A DNA stretch of 58,642 bases, taken from NCBI GenBank assembly GCA_016794285.1, contig JAEUKO010000002.1, positions 1-58,642 of the forward strand. Direction: 5' to 3'. Both the position numbers and the translations under genes were made by a program. Source of the stretch: UBA1573 sp016794285 (GTDB lineage: Bacteria; Pseudomonadota; Alphaproteobacteria; Micavibrionales; Micavibrionaceae). The stretch's first letter is position 1, and each line of letters begins with the position of its first letter. Under the pieces are notes generated by a model, which was not told where the DNA came from, made no database searches, and worked only from the letters and a program-made list of their open reading frames with translations. This document shows, piece by piece, positions 8,388 to 16,008 of this stretch.

Positions 8388-9671
8388 ATGCGGAGCCGTT
8401 CCGTCAACCTTTTGGTGTTGCTATGTGTAGCTTTGGTGGCTTGTTGGCCATCATTAGCTGACGCAAGAGGCAAAGGTAAAAAACCTAGCCGCAACATTTA
8501 TGCTGCAATTGTTATTGATGCGGATAGTGGGGAAGTTATCCATCAAGATGAAGCTGATAAAGTTCTTCATCCGGCCTCTTTGACTAAAATTATGACGCTG
8601 CTTTTGGTGTTTGAAGCTCTTAGTAAGAAAGAGCTATCTTCCCGCTCTTCTGTAACTGTTTCTCGTTATGCCGCTTCGATGAGTCCCAGCAAAGTCGGGT
8701 TAAAGCCCGGACAAAGTATGTCTGTGCAAGATGCTGTTTACAGCCTTGTGACCAAATCGGCCAACGACATTTCTGTAGCCCTTGCCGAGAAAATTGGCGG
8801 TAGCGAAGCCCAGTTTGCGAGAATGATGACTGCAAAAGCTCGCGAGATTGGCATGAACAAGACACGGTTTGTCAACGCGTCAGGTTTGCATGATCCCCGC
8901 CAGCAATCGACAGCGCGAGACATGGCAATTCTGGGGAGGTATATTTTCAAGACGTATCCGCAATATTATCATGTTTTTGGTCAAAAAGCTTTTCGCTACA
9001 ATGGAAGACTTTTTCGCAACCATAACCATTTGATGGAAAGCTATCAGGGCATGGATGGGATAAAAACAGGATATGTCGCCGCTTCTGGGTTTAACCTTGT
9101 TGCCTCGGCCAAGCGAGGCAATCATCGTCTGATTGGTGTTGTTTTTGGCGGACAGAGTACCAGTTCCAGAAATTCGCGTATGGCGGACTTGCTTGACGAT
9201 GGATTCGAGAAAGTTAAAATGCGGCGGAGTGTTCCTAAAAATATATCGCCAACTCTTCCTGTGGAAACCAAGCGGGTTGATCCTGTTGTGCCGCCTGTCC
9301 TGACCTCACCCGCTGCTTCAACTCCACCTCCTGCTGTTCCAGAGGTTCCCCAGTTTGCGCAGCCTATTCAATCTGCTGCTGCCGACCCTTCGTCTTCTCA
9401 GGCCTTCTCGGCCAGTCCTTTGAGCAATGGAACATGGTCGGTGCAAATTGGCGCGTACCAATCGCGCCTTGCGACCGATCAAGCCTTATATCAAGCAATG
9501 CGAAAACTTCCCTCCCACTTGGCACGTGCGAATCCCTTGGTTGTTCCTTTGCGGACCACCGAAGCAACATGGGTGTTTCGAGCGCGGCTTAGCGGATTCA
9601 GCAAAGATCAAGCGATTGAAGCGTGTAAGTATCTTTCGGAGTGCCTTCCCATTTCACCCCAAGCCAATTAG
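8388..9671 (+). CDS. D-alanyl-D-alanine carboxypeptidase (PBP5/6 family) with C-terminal SPOR domain
   Basis: The start chosen is the ATG at 8388 because it gives a clean signal peptide (MRSRSVNLLVLLCVALVACW, cleavage near ADARG); a GTG at 8349 would add 13 polar residues. The peptidase S11 domain follows with SLTK (active-site serine), SAND (SxN motif) and KTG in 'DGIKTGYVAASGF'. A Pro-rich linker at roughly 290-345 leads to a SPOR domain (WSVQIGAYQSRLATDQAL ... ) that binds denuded septal glycan. The enzyme trims pentapeptide stems in the periplasm; the SPOR domain suggests recruitment to the division site. The next gene starts 12 bases downstream and may share its transcript. Confidence 0.93.
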   Translation: MRSRSVNLLVLLCVALVACWPSLADARGKGKKPSRNIYAAIVIDADSGEVIHQDEADKVLHPASLTKIMTLLLVFEALSKKELSSRSSVTVSRYAASMSPSKVGLKPGQSMSVQDAVYSLVTKSANDISVALAEKIGGSEAQFARMMTAKAREIGMNKTRFVNASGLHDPRQQSTARDMAILGRYIFKTYPQYYHVFGQKAFRYNGRLFRNHNHLMESYQGMDGIKTGYVAASGFNLVASAKRGNHRLIGVVFGGQSTSSRNSRMADLLDDGFEKVKMRRSVPKNISPTLPVETKRVDPVVPPVLTSPAASTPPPAVPEVPQFAQPIQSAAADPSSSQAFSASPLSNGTWSVQIGAYQSRLATDQALYQAMRKLPSHLARANPLVVPLRTTEATWVFRARLSGFSKDQAIEACKYLSECLPISPQAN

Positions 9672-9683
9672 GAAAGGGACAAA

Positions 9684-10361
9684 ATGTCTCATCAACGCGG
9701 GAATATTCTTTTCTATGTTTTAATCGGCATTGTTCTGGTGGGTCTTCTAACTGTCGCCCTGCGCAATACAGGAAACATGAAAGACAATATAGACTCGGAG
9801 AATTTAGTTATCCGCGCCGGAGAAGTACAAAGGCACGCTGGCGAAGTCGAAAAAGCCGTTGGAATTCTCATTGGCAACCATGTCAGTGAAAGCGATATTC
9901 GTTTCGCCCACCCCGATGCTCCAGCTGAATACGGAACCATCACCACCAACCCAACATTTCAGGTTTTCTCAGAAACGGGTGGAATGGCAACTTACAGGCT
10001 TCCACCTAGTGGAGTAAATGATGGGAGTAAATGGGAGTTCTATGGCACCAGCGATATTCCCGAAGTCGGGTCTGACCAATCAGAATTGATTGCTGTTCTG
10101 CCTAACGTTACGCAAGAATTCTGCAAAGTAATAAACGCTCAATTAGGCTTTACCGCTGGAACGCAACCTCTTGATGACTCAAGTGGAGCTTCCCCTGATT
10201 GTGTCCAAGGAGCTGCCGTCAACCGCTTTACTGGAACTTTTGATACAACGCCCAATCTGCTCGACAAGACAACCTTCAGCGTCTTGCCCTCTTACCAAGG
10301 GTGTGTGACGTGCGCGAGCGACAACTCCTATCACTACTTCCATGTCTTGTTGTCTCGATAA
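9684..10361 (+). CDS. Pseudopilin-like protein, paralogue of the gene at 13762-14436
   Basis: This 225-residue protein begins with a short basic leader (MSHQRG) and then a continuous hydrophobic helix, 'NILFYVLIGIVLVGLLTVAL'. This resembles a type IV prepilin N-terminus but lacks the usual G-F-T-L-x-E signature. A soluble C-terminal domain contains FAHPD, VFSETGG, GVNDGSKW, and four late cysteines (two as CVTC). AGGAAAGG precedes the ATG. A second copy on the opposite strand 3.4 kb away shares FAHP, GVNDGS and FTGTF. No pilus assembly ATPase, peptidase or secretin is present in the window. Function unknown; membrane-anchored, with its domain outside the cytoplasm, is the inference. Confidence 0.75.
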   Translation: MSHQRGNILFYVLIGIVLVGLLTVALRNTGNMKDNIDSENLVIRAGEVQRHAGEVEKAVGILIGNHVSESDIRFAHPDAPAEYGTITTNPTFQVFSETGGMATYRLPPSGVNDGSKWEFYGTSDIPEVGSDQSELIAVLPNVTQEFCKVINAQLGFTAGTQPLDDSSGASPDCVQGAAVNRFTGTFDTTPNLLDKTTFSVLPSYQGCVTCASDNSYHYFHVLLSR

Positions 10362-10363
10362 TT

Positions 10364-10903
10364 CTAAAGTATAGGCTTGGCGTGAAGGGCCCCCCTCATG
10401 CGGTTAATTCCCTTCACGAGATTATAGGGATCTTTGACCGTTGGTAGATGAACATCTCCCACAAAGCGCATATCCAGAAAGATCGTTCCATAGCTTAAAA
10501 AACTTCCCAAAAACCCATGGTTGACGGTTTCGGAAGATATTTCATCAAGGGAGATTTCTTCCACTTCAACAAAAATAAGGCCGCGTTTATAGACAACCCG
10601 TTTGTTGGTTAAAACAATCTCGGTGGACAAAAGCTTGATAACATAGACCCAAAGAACCAGAATCCCCGTGGCTAAAAACAAGGCGAGGACGGCATGAAAT
10701 TGAAGCCAAAACGGGATGTAAGAAAAGGAAACAATGGGCCCGCTTCCCTCACTGATAAAATAGATTCCCCAGTCAGCGGCGAAGCCAAATCCTGCCAAGA
10801 ACAAAAACCACATCAGGCCCTTAACTGCGTAGATCCAGTGCAAGCGCGTGATCGTTACCACCCGTTCATCGGACCCAACAATATGTTTGGCAATAAAACT
10901 CAT
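10364..10903 (-). CDS. Membrane protein with bacterial PH domain
   Basis: The start at 10903 has AGGAGG directly upstream; an earlier in-frame codon at 10924 lacks one. The 179-residue product has two close membrane helices (about 22-45 and 65-90) followed by a bPH (DUF304) domain with 'STEIVLTNKRVVYKRGLIFVEVEEI', the typical 'LTNxRVxxxxG' motif, and 'GTIFLDMRFVGDVHLPTVKDP'. Such proteins are common and of unknown role in the inner membrane. It is convergent with the pseudopilin gene: the stops are two bases apart. Confidence 0.85.
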   Translation of the reverse strand: MSFIAKHIVGSDERVVTITRLHWIYAVKGLMWFLFLAGFGFAADWGIYFISEGSGPIVSFSYIPFWLQFHAVLALFLATGILVLWVYVIKLLSTEIVLTNKRVVYKRGLIFVEVEEISLDEISSETVNHGFLGSFLSYGTIFLDMRFVGDVHLPTVKDPYNLVKGINRMRGALHAKPIL

Positions 10904-10980
10904 CTTTTCCTCCTGTCCCCTCATCTTATACGCCGCCTTCCTGCAAAACCAGAAGGGATTTAAGGACGAGGGGATGAAAG

Positions 10981-11298
10981 TTAGCTAGGGGAGTAGGCGC
11001 GCTCGTGATTTTCGCCAATGATCCGGTAAAGTTGAAGTGTCAAAGAATCGCTTCCTTCTTGGTAAAGGTTCAACAGATCGTTCACAAGAGAAGCGCGAGT
11101 TTTTGAATCGGGAATCACTTTTGCCAAAGTCCCTGCAAAATCCTTGCAAAGATCGGGGCGGTTACCCAACCCGTTTGCGACGACAGCGTCTACAAAAGAA
11201 GTGGCGAGAGCAGCAACCTCTTTGGGCTCTGCTTTTTCCAGTTTTTCTAATATGTCTTGTGCGTGTTGGTTAAAATCACAAACTCGTTCACTTGCCAT
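10981..11298 (-). CDS. Small helical cytoplasmic protein, unknown
   Basis: This 105-residue protein starts at ATG 11298 (AGGGG upstream; a GTG directly before it is also in frame). It is predicted all-helical and acidic, with 'LEKLEKAEPKEVAALATSFVDAVVANG' (in parts) and 'SLVNDLLNLYQEGSDSLTLQLYRIIGE'. There is no signal peptide, membrane segment or recognisable motif. It lies between nrdA and the PH-domain gene on the same strand, with 79 bases to nrdA upstream. Coding is supported by length, RBS and amino acid composition. Function unknown. Confidence 0.65.
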   Translation of the reverse strand: MASERVCDFNQHAQDILEKLEKAEPKEVAALATSFVDAVVANGLGNRPDLCKDFAGTLAKVIPDSKTRASLVNDLLNLYQEGSDSLTLQLYRIIGENHERAYSPS

Positions 11299-11377
11299 CA
11301 CAATTCCCCTTTTTAAGTTATGAATAATAAACTTAAAAAAATCTCAATTGCAAGTTATTTTTTGCCGTGGTTTTGGT

Positions 11378-13213
11378 TTATTGACAGGCAAGGCACTCTT
11401 CGTACTTCTTCGGCTCAGTCGCCGCGCCGAGTTCCAGCTGTTCATTCGCAGCTTTAAGATCCTTAGCACGCTGCCAGCTGGCCGCACTTTCCGCACGTTG
11501 AATAGATTTGGATCGGCAATAGTACAGGGATTTGACCCCCTTAGCCCATGCTTCCCAGTGAACTTGGTGCAGGTCCCGTTTGTGAACGTTGGCCGGCAAA
11601 AAGACGTTGAGAGATTGGGCCTGACAGACAAAAGGCGTGCGGTCGGCAGCGTGTTCAATTAACCATCTTTGATCGATTTCAAAGGCTGTTTTGAACACGT
11701 CTTTTTCGTCTGCGTTCAGGAAGTCAAGGTGCTGAACAGATCCTTCATTGGTAAAGATCGAGGACCAAACGTCATCTGTATTCAGCCCCTTTTCCGCTAG
11801 AATTTTTTCCAAGTAAGGGTTTTTAACCGCAAAAGACCCCGACAAGGTTTTATGCGTGTAAGCATTGGCAGCGTTTGGCTCAATCCCGGGAGAGGCTCCT
11901 CCACAGATAATAGAAATCGAAGCGGTAGGGGCAATGGCCATTTTATTCGAGAATCTTTCCATGACCCCGTAATCCGCGGCATCAGGGCAAGGACCGAGTT
12001 CATGGGCCAATTTGACCGAGGCATCATCTGCCTGACGCTTGATGTGCTGGAACATTTTACGGTTCCAGACCTTGGCCATCACGGATTCCATAGGAATCAT
12101 TTTCATCTGTAGGAAAGAGTGGAAACCCATGACTCCAAGCCCAACGGAGCGTTCGCGCATCGCAGCGTACTTGGCGCGCTTCATAGAATCCGGAGCCTTC
12201 GCGATAAAGTCCGAGAGGACATTATCCAGAAAACGCATCACATCTTCGATAAAAGTCGGGTGATCCTGCCATTCCTCGAATGTTTCAAGGTTGAGAGACG
12301 ACAAACAGCAAACCGCTGTGCGGTCATTTCCCAGATGGTCGCGTCCGGTTGGTAAGGTGATTTCAGAACACAGATTGGACATTTTGACGTTCAATCCCGC
12401 CATTTTGTGATGTTCTGGAATCCGGTCATTGACGTGGTCGATATAAACCAAATAAGGCTCGCCTGTTTCAATCCGAGCGGTCAGCAAGCGAATCCAGAGA
12501 TCCCGCGCTTTCACTCTGCTGATGACAGCTTTATCTTTGGGAGAGCGTAGTGCCCATTCTTCATCCCGTTCCACAGCGTGCATAAAGGCATCGGACACCA
12601 AAACTCCGTGATGCAGATTGAGGGCTTTTCGGTTTGGATCCCCCCCCGTCGGACGACGAATTTCAATGAATTCCTCAATCTCTGGGTGGTCGATTGGTAG
12701 GTAAATCGCAGCGGATCCTCGGCGCAGTGAGCCTTGAGAAATGGCCAGAGTGAGGGAATCCATGACCCGAATGAACGGAACAATTCCCGAAGTCTTACCA
12801 TTGCGCCCAACTTTTTCGCCAATGGAACGCACATTGCCCCAATAAGAGCCAATTCCGCCGCCCAAAGAAGCTAACCAGACATTTTCGTTCCATAGAGAAA
12901 CGATGTCTTCAAGCGAATCCCCTGATTCATTCAGGAAGCAGGAGATAGGGAGACCGCGACTGGTTCCCCCATTTGATAAAATCGGTGTAGCTGGCATAAA
13001 CCACAGCTTGGAAATATACTCGTAAATCCGCTGGGCATGGGCATTGTCGTTGCCGTAATACATGGCGACCCGCGCAAAAAGGTCTTGGGGGCTTTCCTCG
13101 GGGAGCAAGTAACGATCCACCAGCGTTGCAATGCCGAATGGAGTGAGTTTCGAATCGCGAGATCGGTCAATTGTGACCCGATTTCCCCGTTCCATTTGTG
13201 CAACATCAAACAT
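11378..13213 (-). CDS. nrdA: Class Ia ribonucleotide reductase large subunit NrdA (no ATP-cone)
   Basis: The 611-residue protein reduces ribonucleoside diphosphates with NrdB. Key residues visible: SCFLNES (first redox Cys), NLCSEI (N-x-C-x-E radical/acid triad), VCCLSSLN (second redox Cys), SLYYC (the double tyrosine of the radical path) and a C-terminal ECLACQ (the reducing CxxC that takes electrons from thioredoxin or glutaredoxin). It starts almost directly with the catalytic barrel ('SKLTPFGIATLVDRYLL'), so the roughly 90-residue N-terminal ATP-cone that senses dATP in E. coli NrdA is absent. The gene is not next to nrdB, which lies 7 kb away. AAGGCG lies upstream of the ATG. Confidence 0.96.
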   Translation of the reverse strand: MFDVAQMERGNRVTIDRSRDSKLTPFGIATLVDRYLLPEESPQDLFARVAMYYGNDNAHAQRIYEYISKLWFMPATPILSNGGTSRGLPISCFLNESGDSLEDIVSLWNENVWLASLGGGIGSYWGNVRSIGEKVGRNGKTSGIVPFIRVMDSLTLAISQGSLRRGSAAIYLPIDHPEIEEFIEIRRPTGGDPNRKALNLHHGVLVSDAFMHAVERDEEWALRSPKDKAVISRVKARDLWIRLLTARIETGEPYLVYIDHVNDRIPEHHKMAGLNVKMSNLCSEITLPTGRDHLGNDRTAVCCLSSLNLETFEEWQDHPTFIEDVMRFLDNVLSDFIAKAPDSMKRAKYAAMRERSVGLGVMGFHSFLQMKMIPMESVMAKVWNRKMFQHIKRQADDASVKLAHELGPCPDAADYGVMERFSNKMAIAPTASISIICGGASPGIEPNAANAYTHKTLSGSFAVKNPYLEKILAEKGLNTDDVWSSIFTNEGSVQHLDFLNADEKDVFKTAFEIDQRWLIEHAADRTPFVCQAQSLNVFLPANVHKRDLHQVHWEAWAKGVKSLYYCRSKSIQRAESAASWQRAKDLKAANEQLELGAATEPKKYEECLACQ

Positions 13214-13308
13214 GGTTTCGCCTTTTTAACAATCTCGCTCTAACAAGCACAGCGAGGCTGGGTTTCAAAAAATCTGGTTCTTCGTGAAAGTTAGGAAATG
13301 GGGAACCC

Positions 13309-13365
13309 ACAACCTATTGTGATACATACACTTGGTAACCTACTACATATTGTTCTTACGAACAA
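13309..13365 (-). promoter_or_regulatory. Candidate nrdA operator region (NrdR-box-like pair and palindrome)
   Basis: ACCTATTGTG (13312-13321) and CTACATATTGTT (13343-13354) resemble degenerate NrdR boxes; their shared TATTGT cores are 33 bases apart, near three helical turns. On the minus strand the second reads ATATGTAGTAGG, and a matching TATGTAGTAAGG lies 50-60 bases upstream of nrdB. TTGTTC-TTAC-GAACAA (13350-13365) is a perfect palindrome overlapping the second box. The sites are 100-150 bases upstream of the nrdA start. NrdR itself is not in the window. Confidence 0.35.
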
Positions 13366-13434
13366 AATAATTGTCACCAAAAAAACCGCTCTGGCAAGAG
13401 CCACAAGACCAGACCCCTCCGTGGAAGTCAAAGT

Positions 13435-13611
13435 GATTCAACAAGTTATCGAGAGCTGTGGGAATCGGGGACAACTCAAAAAAGCAAGCATATTTCAAAA
13501 TTACTGGAATTTGAGACTGAATTTACTTTTCGGGAATCTTGTAAATAAATTTCACGATTCGAGAATACCGCAGAAAACCGAGAGATAAGGTGATTCGCGG
13601 AATACCGAATC
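13435..13611. promoter_or_regulatory. Cluster of six GANTC sites upstream of nrdA
   Basis: GANTC occurs at 13435, 13462, 13534, 13556, 13592 and 13607: six times in 177 bases, against an average of about one per 256. GANTC is the CcrM methylation and GcrA target in alphaproteobacteria. The last two sites form the arms of an 8-bp inverted repeat GTGATTCG/CGAATCAC (13590-13613). The cluster lies in the 548-base gap between nrdA and the second pseudopilin gene, which contains no convincing ORF. Confidence 0.5.
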
Positions 13612-13615
13612 ACTT

Positions 13616-13762
13616 AGTGTCCATCCATAAAGTTTCCATCTATGGACTGCAAATGGTGGTTTCCTGCGCTTTTGTTGCTCAAGTACCCTGATGTACGTTC
13701 CGCTACGGTTCTCGGAGATCCGCCATTTTCGTCACATATCTGGAACTTTCTGGACGGACACT
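13616..13762. repeat. 147-bp imperfect palindromic element
   Basis: The ends are near-perfect inverted repeats: AGTGTCCATCCATAAAGTTT on the left against the complement of the right end, AGTGTCCGTCCAGAAAGTT. Similarity continues inward (CATCTATG / CAGATATG, AAATGGTGG / AAATGGCGG) for about 50 bases per arm, leaving a roughly 45-base centre. The right end touches the stop codon of the second pseudopilin gene. It has the look of a small non-autonomous (MITE-like) or palindromic intergenic element. No second copy is seen in the window and there is no clear target-site duplication. Confidence 0.6.
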
Positions 13763-14436
13763 TACCGTTCAATCAGCACTTCGTAGTAAACATATTTATT
13801 GAGGGTTGTTGATCGGTAACAAAAGGCCGCCTTCCCGTTCAAAGCCGGATCAGAAATGGTGGCGGCGTAGCTAAAAGTTCCGGTAAAGACTGTTGTTTCT
13901 CCGGCAACTGTGATGTTAACGGGTGTGGCCAAACTTCCCGAGAACCCTTTATTGATATAACGACAAGTGTTTAGGCTAATTCCGGGCAAAAAGGCAACAA
14001 GATCAGACCCCGCCCCTGTTCCATCTGTGCTGCCTATACCATCAATTTCGAGTGATCCGTTAAAAATCCAATCTGATCCGTCATTTACTCCTGCTGGAAC
14101 AGCCTGATAGGGAATGGCCCCCCCTTGTGGATGGAAAACTTCCTTTTCGGGGGCCGTACCAAAAACTCCATAAGCAACCGTTCCCGGGTGCGCAAAGCTA
14201 ATATCAGCGTTGGTGAGCTCATGAGAGAGTTTGATTCGGACAATGGCCTGACGAACAGATGTTGGAAATTGGTGGATATAGACACTTTCGACACGGTTTT
14301 TTTCTTCGCTAACCCCCCCACTTCCTTGGCGCATGGTCTGTGAAATCGCGTAGGAGAGGGCCGCAAACAAGGCCACGGCAATCAAAATAAGGAATAAGAC
14401 GTTCCCCTTTTGAGGGGAAAAAGAGTCATGGCTCAT
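13762..14436 (-). CDS. Pseudopilin-like protein, paralogue of the gene at 9684-10361
   Basis: The ATG at 14436 was chosen because it gives the same 'MSH' start as its paralogue; ATG 14439 and TTG 14448 are alternatives. A short basic leader (ending PQKG) precedes the hydrophobic helix 'NVLFLILIAVALFAALSYAI', then a soluble domain with ISFAHPG, VFHPQGG, GVNDGSDW, 'SDLVAFLPGI', two cysteines and FTGTF. This is the better preserved of the pair. The G-N-x-L-F-x-x-L-I start replaces the normal prepilin G-F-T-L-x-E. Its stop codon abuts the palindromic element. Role unknown; a minor pilin or a secretion-system pseudopilin are possibilities without further evidence here. Confidence 0.75.
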   Translation of the reverse strand: MSHDSFSPQKGNVLFLILIAVALFAALSYAISQTMRQGSGGVSEEKNRVESVYIHQFPTSVRQAIVRIKLSHELTNADISFAHPGTVAYGVFGTAPEKEVFHPQGGAIPYQAVPAGVNDGSDWIFNGSLEIDGIGSTDGTGAGSDLVAFLPGISLNTCRYINKGFSGSLATPVNITVAGETTVFTGTFSYAATISDPALNGKAAFCYRSTTLNKYVYYEVLIER

Positions 14437-14571
14437 CATAATGGCCAAGATTATGAGGGTTTTCCCTGTGAAGCAACTGTTTTTATTTGCACTTTACAAG
14501 GTGACCAAGTGAAAATCGCATGATAAAAGGGCTCAGTAAATCCAGAGACAGAATCGGAAGTGTAAGATCAG

Positions 14572-15999
14572 ATGACAAAAATTATTCGTTCCCGCCAAAC
14601 AAAAATTGTTGCGACCCTCGGCCCTGCTTCGGCCTCCGAAGAGATGATTCGGAAGCTTTTTCTGGCAGGAGTTGACGTTTTTCGCCTGAATTTTAGCCAC
14701 GGAGAACATAGCGACCACCAGTCGCGTGTAGATATTATTCGCAAAGTCGAACAAGAAACAGGCCGACCAATTGGTATTATTGGTGATTTACAAGGGCCGA
14801 AGCTAAGAGTTGGAAAATTTAAGGACGGAAAAATATCTTTAACGGCGGGACAAAAGATTCGCCTAGATTTGAGTTCCGAGCTCGGCGATGAAACCCGAGT
14901 AAACCTTCCCCATCCCGAGGTGATTGCGGCCATGAAACCCGGGTCCTTTATCTTGCTTGATGATGGGAAGGTTCGCATGGAGATCGTAGAACAAGGTCCT
15001 GACTATTTGGTTGGACAAATTATTTCCGGACGGGCCTTATCTAATAACAAAGGATTTAATGTCCCGGGTGTTGTTTTGCCCATTTCTCCGCTGACTCCCA
15101 AAGATCGCATTGATCTGGAAGCCGCCATTGGTATGGGGGTTGACTGGATTGCCCAGTCTTTTGTCCAACGTCCCGAAGATGTTGCTGAAGCTAAGCAGCT
15201 TATTGCGGGCCGTGCAGCCCTTCTCATTAAAATTGAAAAACCATCTGCCCTTAATTACCTCGATGAAATGGTTGCTCTTGCGGATGGCGTGATGTTGGCG
15301 CGGGGAGATCTGGGTGTTGAAATTCCGCCCGAAGAAGTTCCTATTGTGCAGAAAAAAGTAGTGCGTGCTGTTCGCTTTGCTGGGAAACCGATTGTGGTTG
15401 CAACTCAAATGCTTGAGTCCATGATCGAGAATCCCTCCCCCACACGCGCAGAAGCTAACGATGTGGCTACAGCCGTTTTTGATGGAACAGATGCTGTTAT
15501 GCTTTCTGCTGAAACAGCCGCTGGTCAGTATCCTCTTGAGGCCGTTCAAATTATGGACCGCATTTGCCGCCGCGTTGAACAAGATGAATTATATCGCAGT
15601 TTAATTGATGCCGATCATCCCAACGCTCGTCAAAATGATGCCTCAGACGCGATTACCATTGCAGCAGATCAGGTGGCCCACGACTTGAAGGCTTCTTGTA
15701 TTGTTACCTATACAACATCGGGTTCAACGGCTCTGCGGGCTGTCCGGCAACGCCCCGCGATGAAAGTTGTGGTTATGACACAAAACATCGCGACTGCCAG
15801 ACGTTTGGCTGTTTCCTATGGAGTTCATGCCATTGAAGTTCATGAAGCCAAGAGTTTTTCAGATGCGGTTCTCATTGCCCAACATCGCGTTGGAGAAGAA
15901 GAAGTCGCCAAGAAGGGGGACCGTTTCGTCATGACAGCAGGGGTTCCTTTCGGAACCCCCGGGTCAACGAATATTTTGCGTGTCGCGTGGGTGGAGTGA
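14572..15999 (+). CDS. pyk: Pyruvate kinase
   Basis: This 475-residue protein has the normal length and order: A-domain start 'RSRQTKIVATLGPASAS', R-x-N-FSHG ('FRLNFSHG'), the B-domain insertion at about 70-165, and the active-site signature 'LLIKIEKPSAL' with the Mg ligand region 'MLARGDLGVEIPPEEVP'. 'VATQMLESMIENPSPTRAEA' continues the barrel, and a C-domain begins near residue 340. It makes pyruvate and ATP from phosphoenolpyruvate and ADP in the cytoplasm, the last step of glycolysis. It stands alone, divergent from the pseudopilin gene and convergent with the next. Confidence 0.97.
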   Translation: MTKIIRSRQTKIVATLGPASASEEMIRKLFLAGVDVFRLNFSHGEHSDHQSRVDIIRKVEQETGRPIGIIGDLQGPKLRVGKFKDGKISLTAGQKIRLDLSSELGDETRVNLPHPEVIAAMKPGSFILLDDGKVRMEIVEQGPDYLVGQIISGRALSNNKGFNVPGVVLPISPLTPKDRIDLEAAIGMGVDWIAQSFVQRPEDVAEAKQLIAGRAALLIKIEKPSALNYLDEMVALADGVMLARGDLGVEIPPEEVPIVQKKVVRAVRFAGKPIVVATQMLESMIENPSPTRAEANDVATAVFDGTDAVMLSAETAAGQYPLEAVQIMDRICRRVEQDELYRSLIDADHPNARQNDASDAITIAADQVAHDLKASCIVTYTTSGSTALRAVRQRPAMKVVVMTQNIATARRLAVSYGVHAIEVHEAKSFSDAVLIAQHRVGEEEVAKKGDRFVMTAGVPFGTPGSTNILRVAWVE

Positions 16000-16008
16000 C
16001 CCGACCTT

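Noticed and set aside
8228..8497. 89-residue minus-strand ORF upstream of the carboxypeptidase
   Set aside because: Composition is not protein-like, it overlaps the signal peptide of the carboxypeptidase gene, and there is no RBS.
13350..13365. TTGTTC-TTAC-GAACAA as an SOS LexA box
   Set aside because: The alphaproteobacterial LexA site is a direct GTTC-N7-GTTC repeat; this is inverted with a 4-base spacer. Listed only as a palindrome in the nrdA operator region.
13298..13588. 96-residue plus-strand ORF in the nrdA upstream region
   Set aside because: It crosses the operator-like sites and the GANTC cluster, has no recognisable domain and no clear RBS. Treated as non-coding.
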